From the NCBI GenBank assembly GCA_016987375.1, contig PJRA01000263.1:375115-408347 (forward strand): 33,233 bases of DNA, read 5' to 3'. The translations under genes and the position numbers were made by a program. This DNA is from Brachionus koreanus. Taxonomy: Eukaryota; Rotifera; Eurotatoria; Ploima; Brachionidae. Of this stretch, positions 1 through 22,349 are shown in pieces (within the stretch, counting starts at the first letter, position 1; every line of letters starts with the position of its first letter). The notes beneath the pieces are model-generated. The model was not told the DNA's origin. It made no database searches and saw only the letters and a list, made by a program, of their open reading frames with translations.

Positions 1-1070
1 TTTTATTTATTCAACCAACTCATACTTCTATATTTTTCATATTTTTTTTATCAATTTCTTGTAACAATTGGATTTAAACGAAGACGCAAGCCATTCGGAC
101 GAACCTAGGGCCTGCCCTAAAGTATATTTTTGATAAATAAAAAATTCGAGCATTGTTGGTTGATTGATGTGACTTTTGAGATCAGTCAAACAAAACAAAA
201 TATTTCATTTATACAGCTTTTTAACCGTTTTGAAGTCCCAAAAATAATTTAAGTCTGTTTTTAACTCTTCAAAATCAAATTAAGCATGTTTATTTTTCAG
301 AAATGATTTTAAATAATCAAATTATTTGCTTTTATATTTAATATTAATTTCAAAATAATAAATAGAATATTTTTTAATAGTAAAATTAAAAAAAAAAAAA
401 AACAAAAACTTTTAAAATTTTTAATATATTGATTCGAACATTTATGTGTTAGTAACTAAATAAATAACTAAATTAGCAATTTGAAAAAAAAGTTAAGTTA
501 AAATGGAAAAAGGAATTAAAATTGGAAGAGTTTTATTGTCAGATAGATGAAGATAATGAAAGAATATTAATTAGTAAATCTAAAATTTTGAGTAAATGTA
601 TTATTAGTGAAGTTGAAAAAAAAATCGTCTATAGCAGAAATTGTCGGGAAAAATGAACATGATTGAAAAATAAAAAACACCTCAAATACCCGTAAACACT
701 ATTTGAGCATCTAAAACGCTTTAAAATGCCTAAAAAACGCAATTTTTTTGTTAATTTTTTTGTTGGCTGTTATCATCGTTTATCGTCGTCTGTTTTTATG
801 ATGGAAGATCTCCCTGAAATGGTAATGACATGGGATGAAGCAAGGGTAAGACAAAAGATCGACTTGAGTGGAAGATTAAAAGTAATGAGTCTTTGTTGCA
901 TAAAGAGCGAATAAAGAGAAAAAAACGAAAGCTGTTGCTACTGGGACGGTAACCGTGTTAATTTTTTGCCCAAAATTATTTTTAAAAAAGTTATAAATTT
1001 TCCTTTTTTTTAATAAAAATAACTAGTTTATTTCATTTTTTTATGCGACTAATAAATATTAGACACTTAC
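1..1070 (-). other. Malic enzyme intron (open to the left)
   Basis: Begins with a consensus donor, GTAAGT on the minus strand at 1065-1070, and runs off the window. I searched the minus strand for the conserved malic enzyme C-terminus (the LYPPL region) and see nothing like it, so this intron is longer than 1 kb or ends outside. Apart from a plus-strand RTE-like relic near 790-950 it is AT-rich low-complexity sequence. Confidence 0.7.
790..950 (+). pseudogene. RTE-like retrotransposon C-terminal relic
   Basis: The plus strand reads DLPEMVMTWDEARV, then, after a frame change, KTKDRLEWKIKSNE. RTE-like LINE proteins commonly end in a Thr-Trp-x-Glu-Ala block followed by Lys-Asp-Arg-x-Glu-Trp, and that order is preserved here across one frameshift. 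An ATG-started frame at 726-914 is open for 62 codons but is not a gene: it begins in low-complexity sequence and loses the motif halfway. It may belong to the same family as the reverse transcriptase relic near 4.5-5.2 kb. Identification rests on motif memory over a short stretch. Confidence 0.4.
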
Positions 1071-2615
1071 CTTGGCAGCTATTAAAAACACTTCTTCATC
1101 AATGTGCTTTGATTGAAATACAGTAGTGGCTAGCGCAACGCCAGGAAATATGTAACTATTATTGCCTTGTCCTGGTATACAAATTTTTCCATTAAGCTCA
1201 ACTGGCTCGAACGGACTACCACTAGAGAACAAACATCTGCCATCGGTATATTCATATGCATGTTGAGCCGTGCATTCGGCTTTATCAGTCGGATTGCTAA
1301 GCGCAAATATAACCGGCCGATCGTTAAACTCTCCCATTTTTCTTATAACCGATTCGGTAAATATTCCTCCGACACCGGTTGCCCCAATCAACACTGTCGG
1401 CTTTATTTGTTCTACGGCATCAGACAAATTTCTTGTCGGTTTCAAATTTACTTTTGTGTATTTGCTCTTTGGGCCATCTAGCTGCGCCTCGGGTCTACCC
1501 TCGACGAGTAGACCGTCCACATCGAACATGTAGATGCGGGAACACGCCTCCTCATATGTTATATTCACCTTGCGACTAATTGCCAAAGCGACCAGATCGG
1601 CTATGCCACACGCAGCCTGACCTGCTCCCACAAACAAAATTCTGTTCTCTTCTAACGGTATTTTGGTCACTCTTAGACTGGTCAGGACGCCGGCCAACGC
1701 CACTGCAGCCGTGCCTTGTATGTCATCATTGAACATACAATATTTGTCGTGATACTTTTCGAGAAATTTGTACGCATTGTGCGACGCAAAGTCTTCGAAT
1801 TGAATCAAACAATTTTGACCAAAACGAGCAACTACTGCGTCCATGAACTCGTCCATAAATTCTTCATACACTCGGCCAGTGACACGCTTTTGTCTTAGAC
1901 CAATGTAGAGCGGATCGTCCAATAGCTGCTGGTTATTAGTGCCCACGTCAAGCATTATGGGCAAACAATGAGTTGGATAGATGCCGGCAAGAGCTGTGTA
2001 CAGCGAAAGCTTTCCGATTGGTATGCCCATGCCGTAACAGCCTAGATCGCCCAAGCCCAATATTCTTTGGCCATCAGTTACTACAATAGCTTTGACAGTC
2101 GACTCGGGCCAGTTACACAGCACGTCATATATGTGACCTTTGTCGTGTATGGTTATAAACAAGCCTTTTGATCTTCTAAAAGCTATGCCGTACTTTTGAC
2201 ATGCTAGACCAACTGTTGGCGTGTACACAATGGGCATCAATAGCTCTAAATTGTCAATTAGCACTTTGTAGAACAGTTTTTCGTTTCTGTATTGTAAATT
2301 AGTTAGAGATATGTATCGACTGAGGTCGTCTTTTTCGCGCCGAAAATTTTCCATAATGCGATGACATTGAACTTCTTGAGAGAGAATGGCCGGTGGCAGG
2401 AGACCGTGAATGCCGAGCAGTTGACGCTCTTCCAAAGTGAACGCCATGCCTTTGTAAAGACTAGGATTGCGAAGAAGCTCAACTCCTTTTATTTGAGATC
2501 TAGGCTTGGACAAGCGGTCTTTGTCGTCCACCGCTATGTTTTTCACGTGCTTAGTAGTCTGAACATTGACCGACTGGCTGATTAGTCTCAAACTAGATGG
2601 CTTTATTTTAAACAT
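1071..2615 (-). CDS. Malic enzyme, probably mitochondrial and NADP-preferring; first coding exon, 3' exon outside window
   Basis: Oxidatively decarboxylates malate to pyruvate with reduction of NAD(P). This exon encodes 515 residues of a family usually 570-610 long. Visible motifs: GLLPP near 71-75, the catalytic-Tyr motif YTPTVG at 131-136, catalytic Lys202 in IGKLSLY, metal ligands Glu274, Asp275 and Asp298 (FEDF, NDDIQGT), the dinucleotide-binding GAGQAACGIA at 330-339, and PGQGNNSYIFPG. Lys383 aligns by eye with the Lys that favours NADP in animal enzymes, where the mitochondrial NAD enzyme has Gln. The first ~25 residues are basic and hydroxylated without acidic residues, like a mitochondrial presequence. 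The start is the first ATG after an in-frame TAG at 2622-2624. The exon ends AAG|GTAAGT; the frame then reads only three intron-encoded codons to a stop at 1059. The missing ~60 C-terminal residues are not found in 1-1058, so the last exon is off the left edge. Family certain; cofactor and location inferred. Confidence 0.95.
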
Positions 2616-3362
2616 TTTGTTCTATTTCTTCCTAATTTGGTGTAGTGATTGTGCTCCAATTTAATCATATTCACTCGATAGATTAAAATTAATTTTGATG
2701 TATATTTTATGCGAATATGTTTCTTTACATGTAGTGCGTTCAAAACGCTTTAGGTAATTGTACATAAACAGTGATTTTTTTTTGTCTGGGTTATAAAAAA
2801 TCAATTAAAATTAATTAATCAAAATTTTTAACAAAAAAAAATTTATTTTTGAAAAATTTTATTTTCGAAATTTCTCAACTGGGTTTTATTTTTTTTTATT
2901 TTAATTTAATTTTGAAATTTTCACTATTTTTAATTCATATTTTGCAGGCTTTTTGCACTCCAAATATTTAAAATTAGAAAAATTACCTTATTTTGAAACC
3001 AAGCTAATGTGTTTTTTTTTTTTATTAAATATTATAAACAGACTGGTGCAAAAGTCAAAAAAAAAGCCTTTGACTTAATGACTTTAGAACAACTCTGAGT
3101 ATACGAACATCAACAAGTGTAAGAGACATTAACTATCTTAAGCCTTTGTGTAGTCTTTATCTTTCTATTGACGAACTCTTTCCACTAATTCAAAACACAT
3201 AAAGTTGTTAAACCTTTATCTTATATAAAACTATCTATATAATGGATCCCAAAATTTTGACAGTATCATATGTTTATATTTTTTTAATATTATCGCATTA
3301 TTTTTAGCTAAGCTCAACCAGCTTTACAATAAATACGTTTCAATTTTTACTTGCCTAATCCA
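2616..3362. other. 5' flank of malic enzyme
   Basis: AT-rich sequence upstream of the malic enzyme start. The first ~80 bp are less repetitive and probably hold the 5' UTR. I see no convincing TATA box, and the remainder has poly-T runs and no coding potential on either strand. The promoter should lie here because the coding exon starts at 2615, but I cannot place it. Confidence 0.5.
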
Positions 3363-3503
3363 AGTTTTTCCCCTTAAAAAAGTTACAAAAAGTTAAATTG
3401 TGACAGTTAAATAATTAAATTGTTTAAAAAAAATGGTCAAAATTAAAAATAAAAAAAGAAGCAAGGTGAGACAAAAGAAATTATATAAACCAGTGTGCTA
3501 GCG
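3363..3503 (+). repeat. Left copy of a ~140-bp direct repeat
   Basis: Starts AGTTTTTCCCCTTAAAAAAG and ends CCAGTGTGCTAGCG. The same sequence recurs at 4431-4570 in the same orientation, differing at only about three places (one A/G substitution and small differences in A-runs). The repeats bracket a LINE endonuclease fragment. The near identity implies a recent duplication. Confidence 0.95.
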
Positions 3504-4430
3504 TATATTCAGTATTCTTGATAATTGATCCAATCGGATTTTTTTCGAGTAGACGTTGCAATAGTATAAAGAAAATCACGCTGACGTTTTACTAAATTAA
3601 GCTCACTATCCCACCAAGGATCAAAAGCGCATCTCCTTTTTTTTTTATATTGCGAACAGGTGCTATTTTGTCTATGATTCCCATGATTGAATTTTTTTAG
3701 ATATCCCCATTGCTGAGAAGTGGTATTAAATCGGTTAATATCACAAAAGCTTAAGGTCAAGATTTTATCAATGATTTTATCAATATTTTTAGGAGAGAAA
3801 TTTCTTCCAATAATGTCTTCATGGCATTCTTTCCCATAAACAAGGTCAAGTTCAGCAACAACAACACAATGATCACTAAACGAGCTAGGAAATACATCTG
3901 TTTTTTTTACCATATCACTATTATGAATTAACACATCAATTAAAGTACTATTTAATTGATATTCTTCAATATTTTTAATAAAACGACGAGATATTCGAGT
4001 AGGTTTATCAATAAAATTTTTGAAATAATTTGAGTCAATAAATTCTGTTAAGGCTGATTTATCATCTGATGATATGTTCAATAAAAGATTCTATATCACT
4101 GCCAGGAGGACGATAAGTACAAATGAAGTTATATCTCTCATTTGATATACTTATCTGTATATGAATTAGCTCTAGGTCAAGGGAGTTATAAGACTTTAGA
4201 ACTTTGATTGAGTTTTTTACAAGGACCATAACACCTCCTCCTCTCCTGTTTCGGTCTCGACGAAAAACTTGATAGCCATAATTCAACACAAATGAATTAG
4301 GAATACTTTCATCGAGTTTAGTTTCATTAATGAATAAGATGTCAAACATAGCCGAATGTAAAATTGGAGAAAGCTCATGAAGCTTTGATTTAAGACTATT
4401 GACATTTAAATGAAAAATGTGAAGATTGTC
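3504..4430 (-). mobile_element. Non-LTR retrotransposon fragment: AP-type endonuclease domain
   Basis: Minus-strand relic of the N-terminal endonuclease half of a LINE ORF2. In order it reads LHIFHLNVNSLKSKL at the 5' edge, FINETKLDE with the catalytic Glu, GGGVMVLVKNS, TYRPPGSDIE, LIDVLIHNSD, and SFSDHCVVVAEL with the catalytic Asp-His pair, then the linker RRCAFDPWWDSEL toward the reverse transcriptase. One frameshift near 4070 splits it into two open frames (4062-4349 and 3509-4081). It is cut at both ends: the 5' side begins at the start of the endonuclease, and the 3' side stops before any reverse transcriptase, with no tail. It cannot be functional. Confidence 0.9.
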
Positions 4431-4570
4431 AGTTTTTCCCCTTAAAAAAGTTACAAAAAGTTAAATTGTGACAGTTAAATAGTTAAATTGTTTAAAAAAA
4501 TGGTCAAAATTAAAAAAAAAAAAAGAAGCAAGGTGAGACAAAAGAAATTATATAAACCAGTGTGCTAGCG
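4431..4570 (+). repeat. Right copy of the ~140-bp direct repeat
   Basis: Near-identical to 3363-3503. Its right part reads, in one frame, RNYINQCASEAEKA and joins directly to the RTE-like relic at 4571 onward. This copy is therefore in its original context and the left copy is the duplicate. Removing one copy and the enclosed LINE fragment would restore a continuous older relic. Confidence 0.95.
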
Positions 4571-5232
4571 AAGCAGAAAAAGCAAGCTCAAAAGGGGACC
4601 TACATTTGCTTCACAAGATCACTAATGCAATATGTGGCTTCTACAGAGAAGAACAATTTTAGTGAAAGACAAAGAAGATCGTGTCTTAACAACTGAAAGA
4701 GAGCAAGGACAGAGATGGGTTGAGCACTTTAAAGAGATTCTAAATAGACCAGAACCCAAAAGGCATTTAAAACAGAACCAGCTAGTACTAATCTAGATAT
4801 TGACACTGAAGTGCCAAGCCAAAAAGAAAGAGAAACTGCTATAAAGGCTCTAAAAAATAGAAAAGCCCCCGGTATTGACGGGATAACAGCAGAAATGCTG
4901 AAAGTTGATAGTAGGATCACAATAGGAATACTGCACAATCTGTTTGGCAGAATATGGCGACAAGAAATTATACCAGAGGACTGGTCAAAAGACCTGATAG
5001 TCAAACTTCCAAAGAAAGGCAACAAAAGATCTGTGATGATTTGAGAGGAATAACACTGCTACCAATAGCAAGCAAGGCGTTCTGCAGCATAATCCTGGAG
5101 AAAATTAGAAATTCTTTAGATGCTACACTCAGAGAAGAAAAAGCAGGATTTAGACGAGGGAGAGGATGTATAGACCAGATATTTGCACTTAGGAACATCA
5201 TAGAGCAAAGTAACGAATGGAACAGGCAATAA
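4527..5232 (+). pseudogene. RTE-like reverse transcriptase relic
   Basis: Plus-strand LINE fragment in three frames. It reads ASEAEKASSKGDLHLLHKIT; then, after a stop, RWVEHFKEILNRPE; then NRKAPGIDGITAEMLK, LFGRIWRQEIIPEDWS and LIVKLPKKGNK at 4811-5044; then a frameshift into RGITLLPIASKAFCSIILEKI, AGFRRGRGCIDQIFALRNIIEQSNEW up to 5232. These are reverse transcriptase blocks 1-2 in the style of RTE-like endonuclease/RT elements. The catalytic YxDD block and everything after it are missing, and at least two stops or frameshifts interrupt it. Dead element; the clade assignment is inference. Confidence 0.85.
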
Positions 5233-6270
5233 ATAGAGTACTCTATTTTAGTGACATGTTATTCAAAATTGAGCACTTATTTAAAAAAATTAAAAATTTG
5301 GTTTAGCCTTTATGAGATACTGTTAAAAATGGAAAGTCAATTTTGATATAAGTCTAAATGTCATTAAAGGCAGAAGTTTTTTTCAAAAAAAATTTTTTTT
5401 ATTCATTTTTTACTGACATGTCATTATTTCACTTTCGGATAATTACGTTAATTATTGTCACTTTTCAATAAGAAATTTTTATTTTAGCCAATTGACGGCT
5501 AATGGAAGAATGATCCAAGTTTTCGCTGAATAATACCTTTTCTATTATTTGTCAATTTTTTAGTTTAGCCAGTTTTTCATTGCTCCACAGTGTTGCACGA
5601 CCAGAATTTGTAGAATTTGGCCTGTTGTAGTGCGCTTAATGCTGTTGTCCTTAGTTAATATGATATTATATTTTATATATATATTATTATATATTGTATT
5701 TATATATTTGTATCTATTTTGCTGGTGTAAAGGAAGAAATTTAAAAAAAAAAGAATCTTGGTTAAAATAGTTTTTTCTTCTTTTTATTTTAATACATTTG
5801 AACTAGATATGGCACCTAAACGTGGAAGACCAGACACCGGTCTTTTAGCTTTTTTATTAATTTTTTTTTTAGGAAAAAATCAAGAGTATTCGGAAGTGCA
5901 AGATTAAATAAAAAAAAATTAAAAATTATTTTTATATATTTATTAAAATGTAATATTTATTTTTTTTTTTATGTAAGAAATGTTATATTAATTAAATAAT
6001 TAATTCGATTAAATTTCGTCGTTTAAAAAAAAAAGTTTAAAAAAAAAGAAAAAAATTTTAAAAAAACTTTTTTTTAAAATTTTATCATTTGTCTTTGAGT
6101 TAATAAAGCTCAATTAAGAATACTCGACTAAATAGTATAGTTTTTTAGATGCGCGCTCTCAGTCTAAAATAAGGTTAATAATTTGTTCCTAGTTTTTGAT
6201 ATTTCTCAAAATTCGATTTTTTTTAAAAATTTGTTTGCTTTAGCTGAATTTAAAAAGGTTAACACATTGA
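5233..6270. other. Intergenic region, downstream of alpha-actinin
   Basis: AT-rich spacer holding the actinin 3' UTR at its right end. I see no clear AATAAA on the minus strand close to the stop. A run of TATATA lies near 5660-5710. Two TGACATGT(C/T)ATT motifs occur at about 5252 and 5413. A short frame starting near 5810 reads MAPKRGRPDTGLL before dissolving into poly-T; it may be the start of a dead transposon ORF but is too short to name. Confidence 0.5.
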
Positions 6271-17916
<11,646 letters not shown>

Positions 17917-18590
17917 TAGAAATGAAGATGTTTTATTAATAATTTATATATTCAGGTGCTCTTAATTTTATTTCTAAAATAAAAAATGTTAATTTTGATT
18001 CTTTTAGTTCAATTAATGCATCAAAAAAAAAACGATAGATATTTTTAAATACAATTAGAGAATAAAAAGAAGGAGAGAGAGAGAGAGAATGAGAGAGGAA
18101 AGCATTGAGTTAGACTTTTTTTCTTTGATTCAACATACCCTCAGATCAAATTACGCTAATTTTTTTTTGCATAAATATTTGTACATTTTTTTTTACAGCA
18201 GCTATATTGTGTTTAATTTGCCTTGTGTAAGCCGCCCCAATCTATCCTGAACAACCAATTGATTTTTGTCTTCTTTTGTTTGTTAATTGTTAACAGATGT
18301 TCAAACGAAACCTTTCATTAGTTTAGTTCAGTTTAAAACAAAGTTTTGATTTCAACAAAATGTTAGCTATAATCTTTGTGTTGAGCTAAGAAGCTTTTCA
18401 AACGATCATTAGCAAACACATGACAAATAAAGCAATCAATACCTAAAGCTATATATATAATTTAATATTTTAGATTTGATCGTGTTATTTATTAACTGTT
18501 ATTTTTAAAATAAAAAACTAAGATAGTAATTAATTATCACATAGTTTAACAAATATACAATTAAAATAAAATTGATGATCAAGCTTATAA
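17917..18590. other. 5' flank of alpha-actinin with candidate 5' UTR splice acceptor
   Basis: On the minus strand AACATTTTTTATTTTAG ends at 17974, about 57 bp upstream of the start codon, and looks like a splice acceptor. The leader may therefore begin on a distant upstream exon. A GA-rich microsatellite lies at 18071-18098. The rest has no coding signal. The segment 18220-18450 is less AT-rich and could be regulatory, but no specific element is recognisable. Confidence 0.4.
18071..18098 (+). repeat. (GA)n microsatellite
   Basis: AAGGAGAGAGAGAGAGAGAATGAGAGAGG-type run lying about 155 bp upstream of the actinin start codon. Confidence 0.9.
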
Positions 18591-18599
18591 CTTTTTGGA

Positions 18600-18740
18600 T
18601 TTTTATTTAGAATGTGGTCTGACCTAGAAACATTTAAAGAATAAGAATAATGCATCGAATGATCACGTCAATGATTAATATCAAATAACAGCAGGCACTC
18701 CACAAGGCTGTGTAATCCAAAAGTTTCTAAATGATTAAAT
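18600..18740 (+). pseudogene. LINE reverse transcriptase fragment (GTPQG block)
   Basis: Reads QITAGTPQGCVIQKFLND. This corresponds to the conserved (A/S)GTPQGSVxSPLLFN block just before the reverse transcriptase catalytic YADD. The reading frame is lost on both sides. It may be the 5' part of the same element whose C-terminus lies at 18886-19160. Confidence 0.6.
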
Positions 18741-18760
18741 ATGTCTCTTCTCTCGTAGTA

Positions 18761-18860
18761 ACTCTTTGTTTATTTAGTTCTAAAAAATTTAATAAAATGA
18801 AAACTTTGATACTGTTACGTCATTAATGGAAATAAATTCTATCAACAATTAATTCAAATG
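18761..18860 (+). repeat. Dispersed repeat, copy 1 (leader of a Tc1-like relic?)
   Basis: ACTCTTTGTTTATTTAGTTCTAAAAAA, AATGAAAA, TTACGTCATT, and then TCTATCAACAA recur in the same order at 29683-29770. There they precede a Tc1/mariner-like coding relic, so this is probably the 5' leader of the same family. Confidence 0.6.
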
Positions 18861-18885
18861 TTTAAAAGTTAAAAGAAATATTGAT

Positions 18886-19160
18886 CACATCAAATGGCAA
18901 TCTCCATTCACTTTTTCAAACAGAAGTTTTAGAGGTCATCCATACATAAGATTAAAAGAGAAATAATCAAAAATTGTGCCCAAAGATACCACTTCTTCAC
19001 AAACAGTGTAGTAAATGGCTGGAATAAGCTGAGAGTGAATGCAGTGGAATCTCAATCTAGCGATATTTTTAGAGCTAAAATAGACAAAAACTTTCATTAT
19101 ATTTTTTGCACATAATCTGTTGTAAGATTTACGCATTTATGCGTTGCAATAAACCACTAT
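18886..19160 (+). pseudogene. LINE C-terminal fragment and 3' end
   Basis: Reads TFSNRSFRGHPYIRLK, then, after a one-base frame change, IIKNCAQRYHFFTNSVVNGWNKLRVNAVESQSSDIFRAKIDKNF and a stop at about 19120. The block RxxFFxNxVVNxWNxL followed by FRxxLD is the C-terminal signature of CR1/Jockey-like ORF2 proteins. A short 3' UTR ends in GCAATAAACCAC. Truncated and frameshifted. Confidence 0.8.
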
Positions 19161-19199
19161 ACTAAACTATAACAGCTACTAGCAACAGCGGTAACAAAT

Positions 19200-19330
19200 T
19201 TAGCAGAGTTAATACAAGGCTTCAGAAGAAAAATGGACTAGGATTAGAAACTTTGCTGTTGAGAGAAACCCAAAGCTTAATACTCGCCAATTATCAAATG
19301 ACCTTTACACATCACAATCGATAGTATGAA
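19200..19330 (+). pseudogene. Tc1/mariner-like transposase N-terminal fragment
   Basis: One frame reads EEKWTRIRNFAVERNPKLNTRQLSNDLYTSQSIV and stops. Tc1-type transposases have, in their second helix-turn-helix, a stretch of the form (I/V)xxxxxxNPKxTxRxLxxxL with this spacing. It would follow the segment seen in the relic near 29.8 kb. Short, so only moderately supported. Confidence 0.4.
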
Positions 19331-22300
19331 TATCAATTTGTTTTTTTGTTTAGTCAAGTCATAACTTGGACTTAAATTTTTGTGACTTAAATAAAAATTT
19401 TGAAAATTTTTAAAATTACTGCTTACAATATACTTTGTTGAATACTACGTACTATACATCATACTTTTATTGCTTAAAATATTGTTCGTGATTCAAAAAA
19501 AAAGGACAAAATAATAAGATTTTTGTGAATTATTGATTTGATTTCCTTACAAAAAAATAGTTTAAAAATTTTGTTAAAAAAGTAAAGTTTTGAGGAAGCT
19601 GTATTTTTTTCAAGAATATTTTATTTTAGAATAGAATTTTAATTTATCAGAATAGAATGTTTTGTTTGTATTTGAATTTCTCAATAGCCAATAATCAGTA
19701 ATGCATAAAAATTAGATTAGAAAACTACTTTAAAATGTTTTAGTTGAATAGTTATTTAGATGTATAAGAAGTAGATCTAATTTTGAAATTATGATAACAG
19801 GAACCAATGGTTAGACCCATTTCAACTAGCTCAACCAGTTGTAAAAAAAATGACTCATCGATCTAAAAGATGATGTTGTTTATTTGATAAAATTATTAAC
19901 TAAAAATGTTTTTTTTTTTATTTTAAATTTCATTAAAAATAACTAATTAGTAAAATGATAAAGAAATTTCCTTATTTTAAACTATAAAACACTTCAAGCT
20001 GCTTTAAATGCAGAACTCAATTCTTAACAAATGTTTGCTTCTATAATTTATTTCTTCAAGATAACACTAGACTTCATATAGTTAGAAGAACTTTTGATTA
20101 AATAAATAGCAAAACAACTTAAATCAGGCAAATATTAGGTTTAAGCATACTTAAAGTACTCAATTTTGAAGAACTTTATCTATTTTCAAAACTTACTTTT
20201 ATTGTTACAATTTTTAAAAATTTATGTTTAAAAACTCTTAAAAATTATGATATAAAAATATACATAAAAATAAAAATTTACAGTGAATATACAACAACTA
20301 AAAGATAATCAACTCAGAGTATATCTAATTTATACTTATGATATTTATATTATTGAATTTGCTTATGTCTAAAAAATTTTAAAATTTAAACATTTAAGAT
20401 TTAAAAAAAAAAAAACTAATGAAATTTTGGTCCAAGTTTTCATGCTTTTTAACTTTAATTTATTTTTCAAATTTTTTTCTTTCTCTTTTGATAACCTGAC
20501 TCTAATACCTAAATGGATCAGGGTTCAAAGAAGAAAATCAGATTGAATACTTGGGATTCATTATAAATTACAATACGACACCTTAAAATAGGTTAATTCA
20601 ATTGAATAAATAAATAAACGGTAAAAATTTCAAAAAAATGATTTTTAAATAAGATACAATAATTTTGTATTAAATTTTTTTCTTTATTTTTACTTAAAAT
20701 TGAATTTGAATTGTAAAATTTAAATGAAAATTTTTATAATAAGATTTGATGGTTTTTTCTTAATTGTTAAAAAATTTCATAATCTTAAAAACAACGATTA
20801 GAAATAAAGAGGTTTTTTAAGATCTCTTTTTTTTTTTTAAAAATTGAAAGTTAAATATTTTTTGATTGAAATAAAACTAATAAATTTCAAAAAAATTCAT
20901 GTTTTAAAATCTTGGCTTTAATATTCTAGCTTTTACTAATTTTGAAAGATAGATATTTGTTTCTTAGATAATGCCTCTCATTTACCTGTTTTTTTTTTTA
21001 CTTAACTTTTTCTTTTTTAAATCTTTTTTGAAATTGATAAGAAAAATGAACTGAAAGTTAAAGCTTTCAAAATTGATGCTTTTTTTTGGTAAAGTATTAT
21101 GCATTTGTTCGAAATGATTGAATTAAAATACAATAATATTTATTTTTCTCTATCAATAAAAGCTTTATCTTATTTTTAAGGCCTGGTAAGTAATTTTATT
21201 GAAAGAATAGAAAATTATAAGAAAAATAAATGATAATACTCTTTATTCTTCACTTTCTACTAGTGTTGAGGTTTGACCAGTGTTCTTTTTTTGAAAAATT
21301 AGAAAGAGATTAGTGTTTCTCTTTTTAATTTAGTCGAAAATTAGAATAAATAGTAGTTTTTAAGTAAGAGGTGTCTAAAAAAGCTTAGTCCGTGTTTGTT
21401 TTTTGTTCTGAAATTTTTAATATTAATAGTTTAGGAGCTTAATTTTACAAAGAAAAATGTATTTAGTATTTAATATTGCATATCAATTTAAAGTTTACTC
21501 TTTAAGCTTTAATATAAGCTAATACTTATTTTTATATATTATTTAATTATTTAAAAAGAAGAATGTTTTTTAGTTCCATAAGTGGTTCTTATTGATTTAT
21601 TCGTTCTACAAGATGCTGCTCTGTATCTGTATCATAAACATTTTTATGTTGAACAGGCAATCTTCTCTTGATACACAAAATTTCGATTGAATACTTTGTA
21701 TTGTAGTTTGGCAATAGCTTTTGAACTAACAATCACAATCATTTTAATCTTTGTTAAAATATATTTTAGACAGTATGTAAATCTAAAAATCTTGCTAGTC
21801 CTATTTTTTTTTCAGAGAGTCTATTTGTCATGGGTTCAAACTAAATGACTATTAATTTTAAACGTATTTACTTGAAAAATTAGCCTTTAATTATGACTTT
21901 TGTAAACGTCTGGTTGAACCATAAATTCTATTCACATTACTAATTTTGAGTTTATTGAAATTACATAGTTTTTTTCTGATAATCAAAAATTATAATAATA
22001 AGAATCTTTGACAAAATTAAAAAATTTTGAACTAATAAATTAAATTGAAAAATAAAAAATAAAAAATTTAGTTTTTTGATACGCATTAGAACTTAGCAAT
22101 AAAAATCAAACTTATCAATTAATTGAATTAAGTAAATTAGAAAAAAAAGGTAAATGTTGTTCTTTTTTTTTTTCTCTTAAAACAATACAGTAAAAATACT
22201 AAAAAATAAAGTAATTCATAGACATAGCAGTGTAGAAATCAGTGAATGTCACTAACTGTGTCATTAATATTTATTCAATAAACTAAATTAAATGTTCAAT

Positions 22301-22349
22301 GCACTCTATGTATTTAAAAATAATTAAAAAACTATCTCTTAAAATATTG
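19331..22349. other. AT-rich upstream DNA with one small LINE remnant
   Basis: Three kilobases of poly-A/T-rich sequence without a gene. The one recognisable piece is at 20515-20620, described separately. A minus-strand stretch near 21600-21720 reads KRRLPVQHKNVYDTDTEQHLVERI and may be old coding sequence, but I cannot assign it. Confidence 0.5.
20515..20620 (+). pseudogene. LINE fragment (YLGF block) with (AAAT)n end
   Basis: Reads GFKEENQIEYLGFIINYNTTP and is followed within 40 bp by GAATAAATAAATAAA. The EYLGFxI block lies just after the catalytic region in many non-LTR reverse transcriptases. The rest of the element has been lost by deletion. Confidence 0.45.

Noticed and set aside
726..914. 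62-codon ATG frame on the plus strand
   Set aside because: The ATG lies in low-complexity sequence; only the second half has a motif, that of an RTE-like C-terminus, and it is interrupted by a frameshift.
1167..2585. Several plus-strand frames opposite malic enzyme
   Set aside because: Antisense shadows of the GC-richer malic enzyme exon.
3363..4570. Reading the ~140-bp repeats as LTRs of a retrotransposon
   Set aside because: They lack TG...CA ends and promoter signals, the enclosed sequence is a LINE endonuclease, and the right copy is continuous with another relic.
5810..5910. Short frame beginning MAPKRGRPDTG
   Set aside because: AT-hook-like start only; collapses into poly-T encoded residues within 20 codons.
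21600..21725. Minus-strand stretch KRRLPVQHKNVYDTDTEQHLVERI
   Set aside because: Has the feel of old coding sequence, possibly a transposase, but it is too short to assign to any family.
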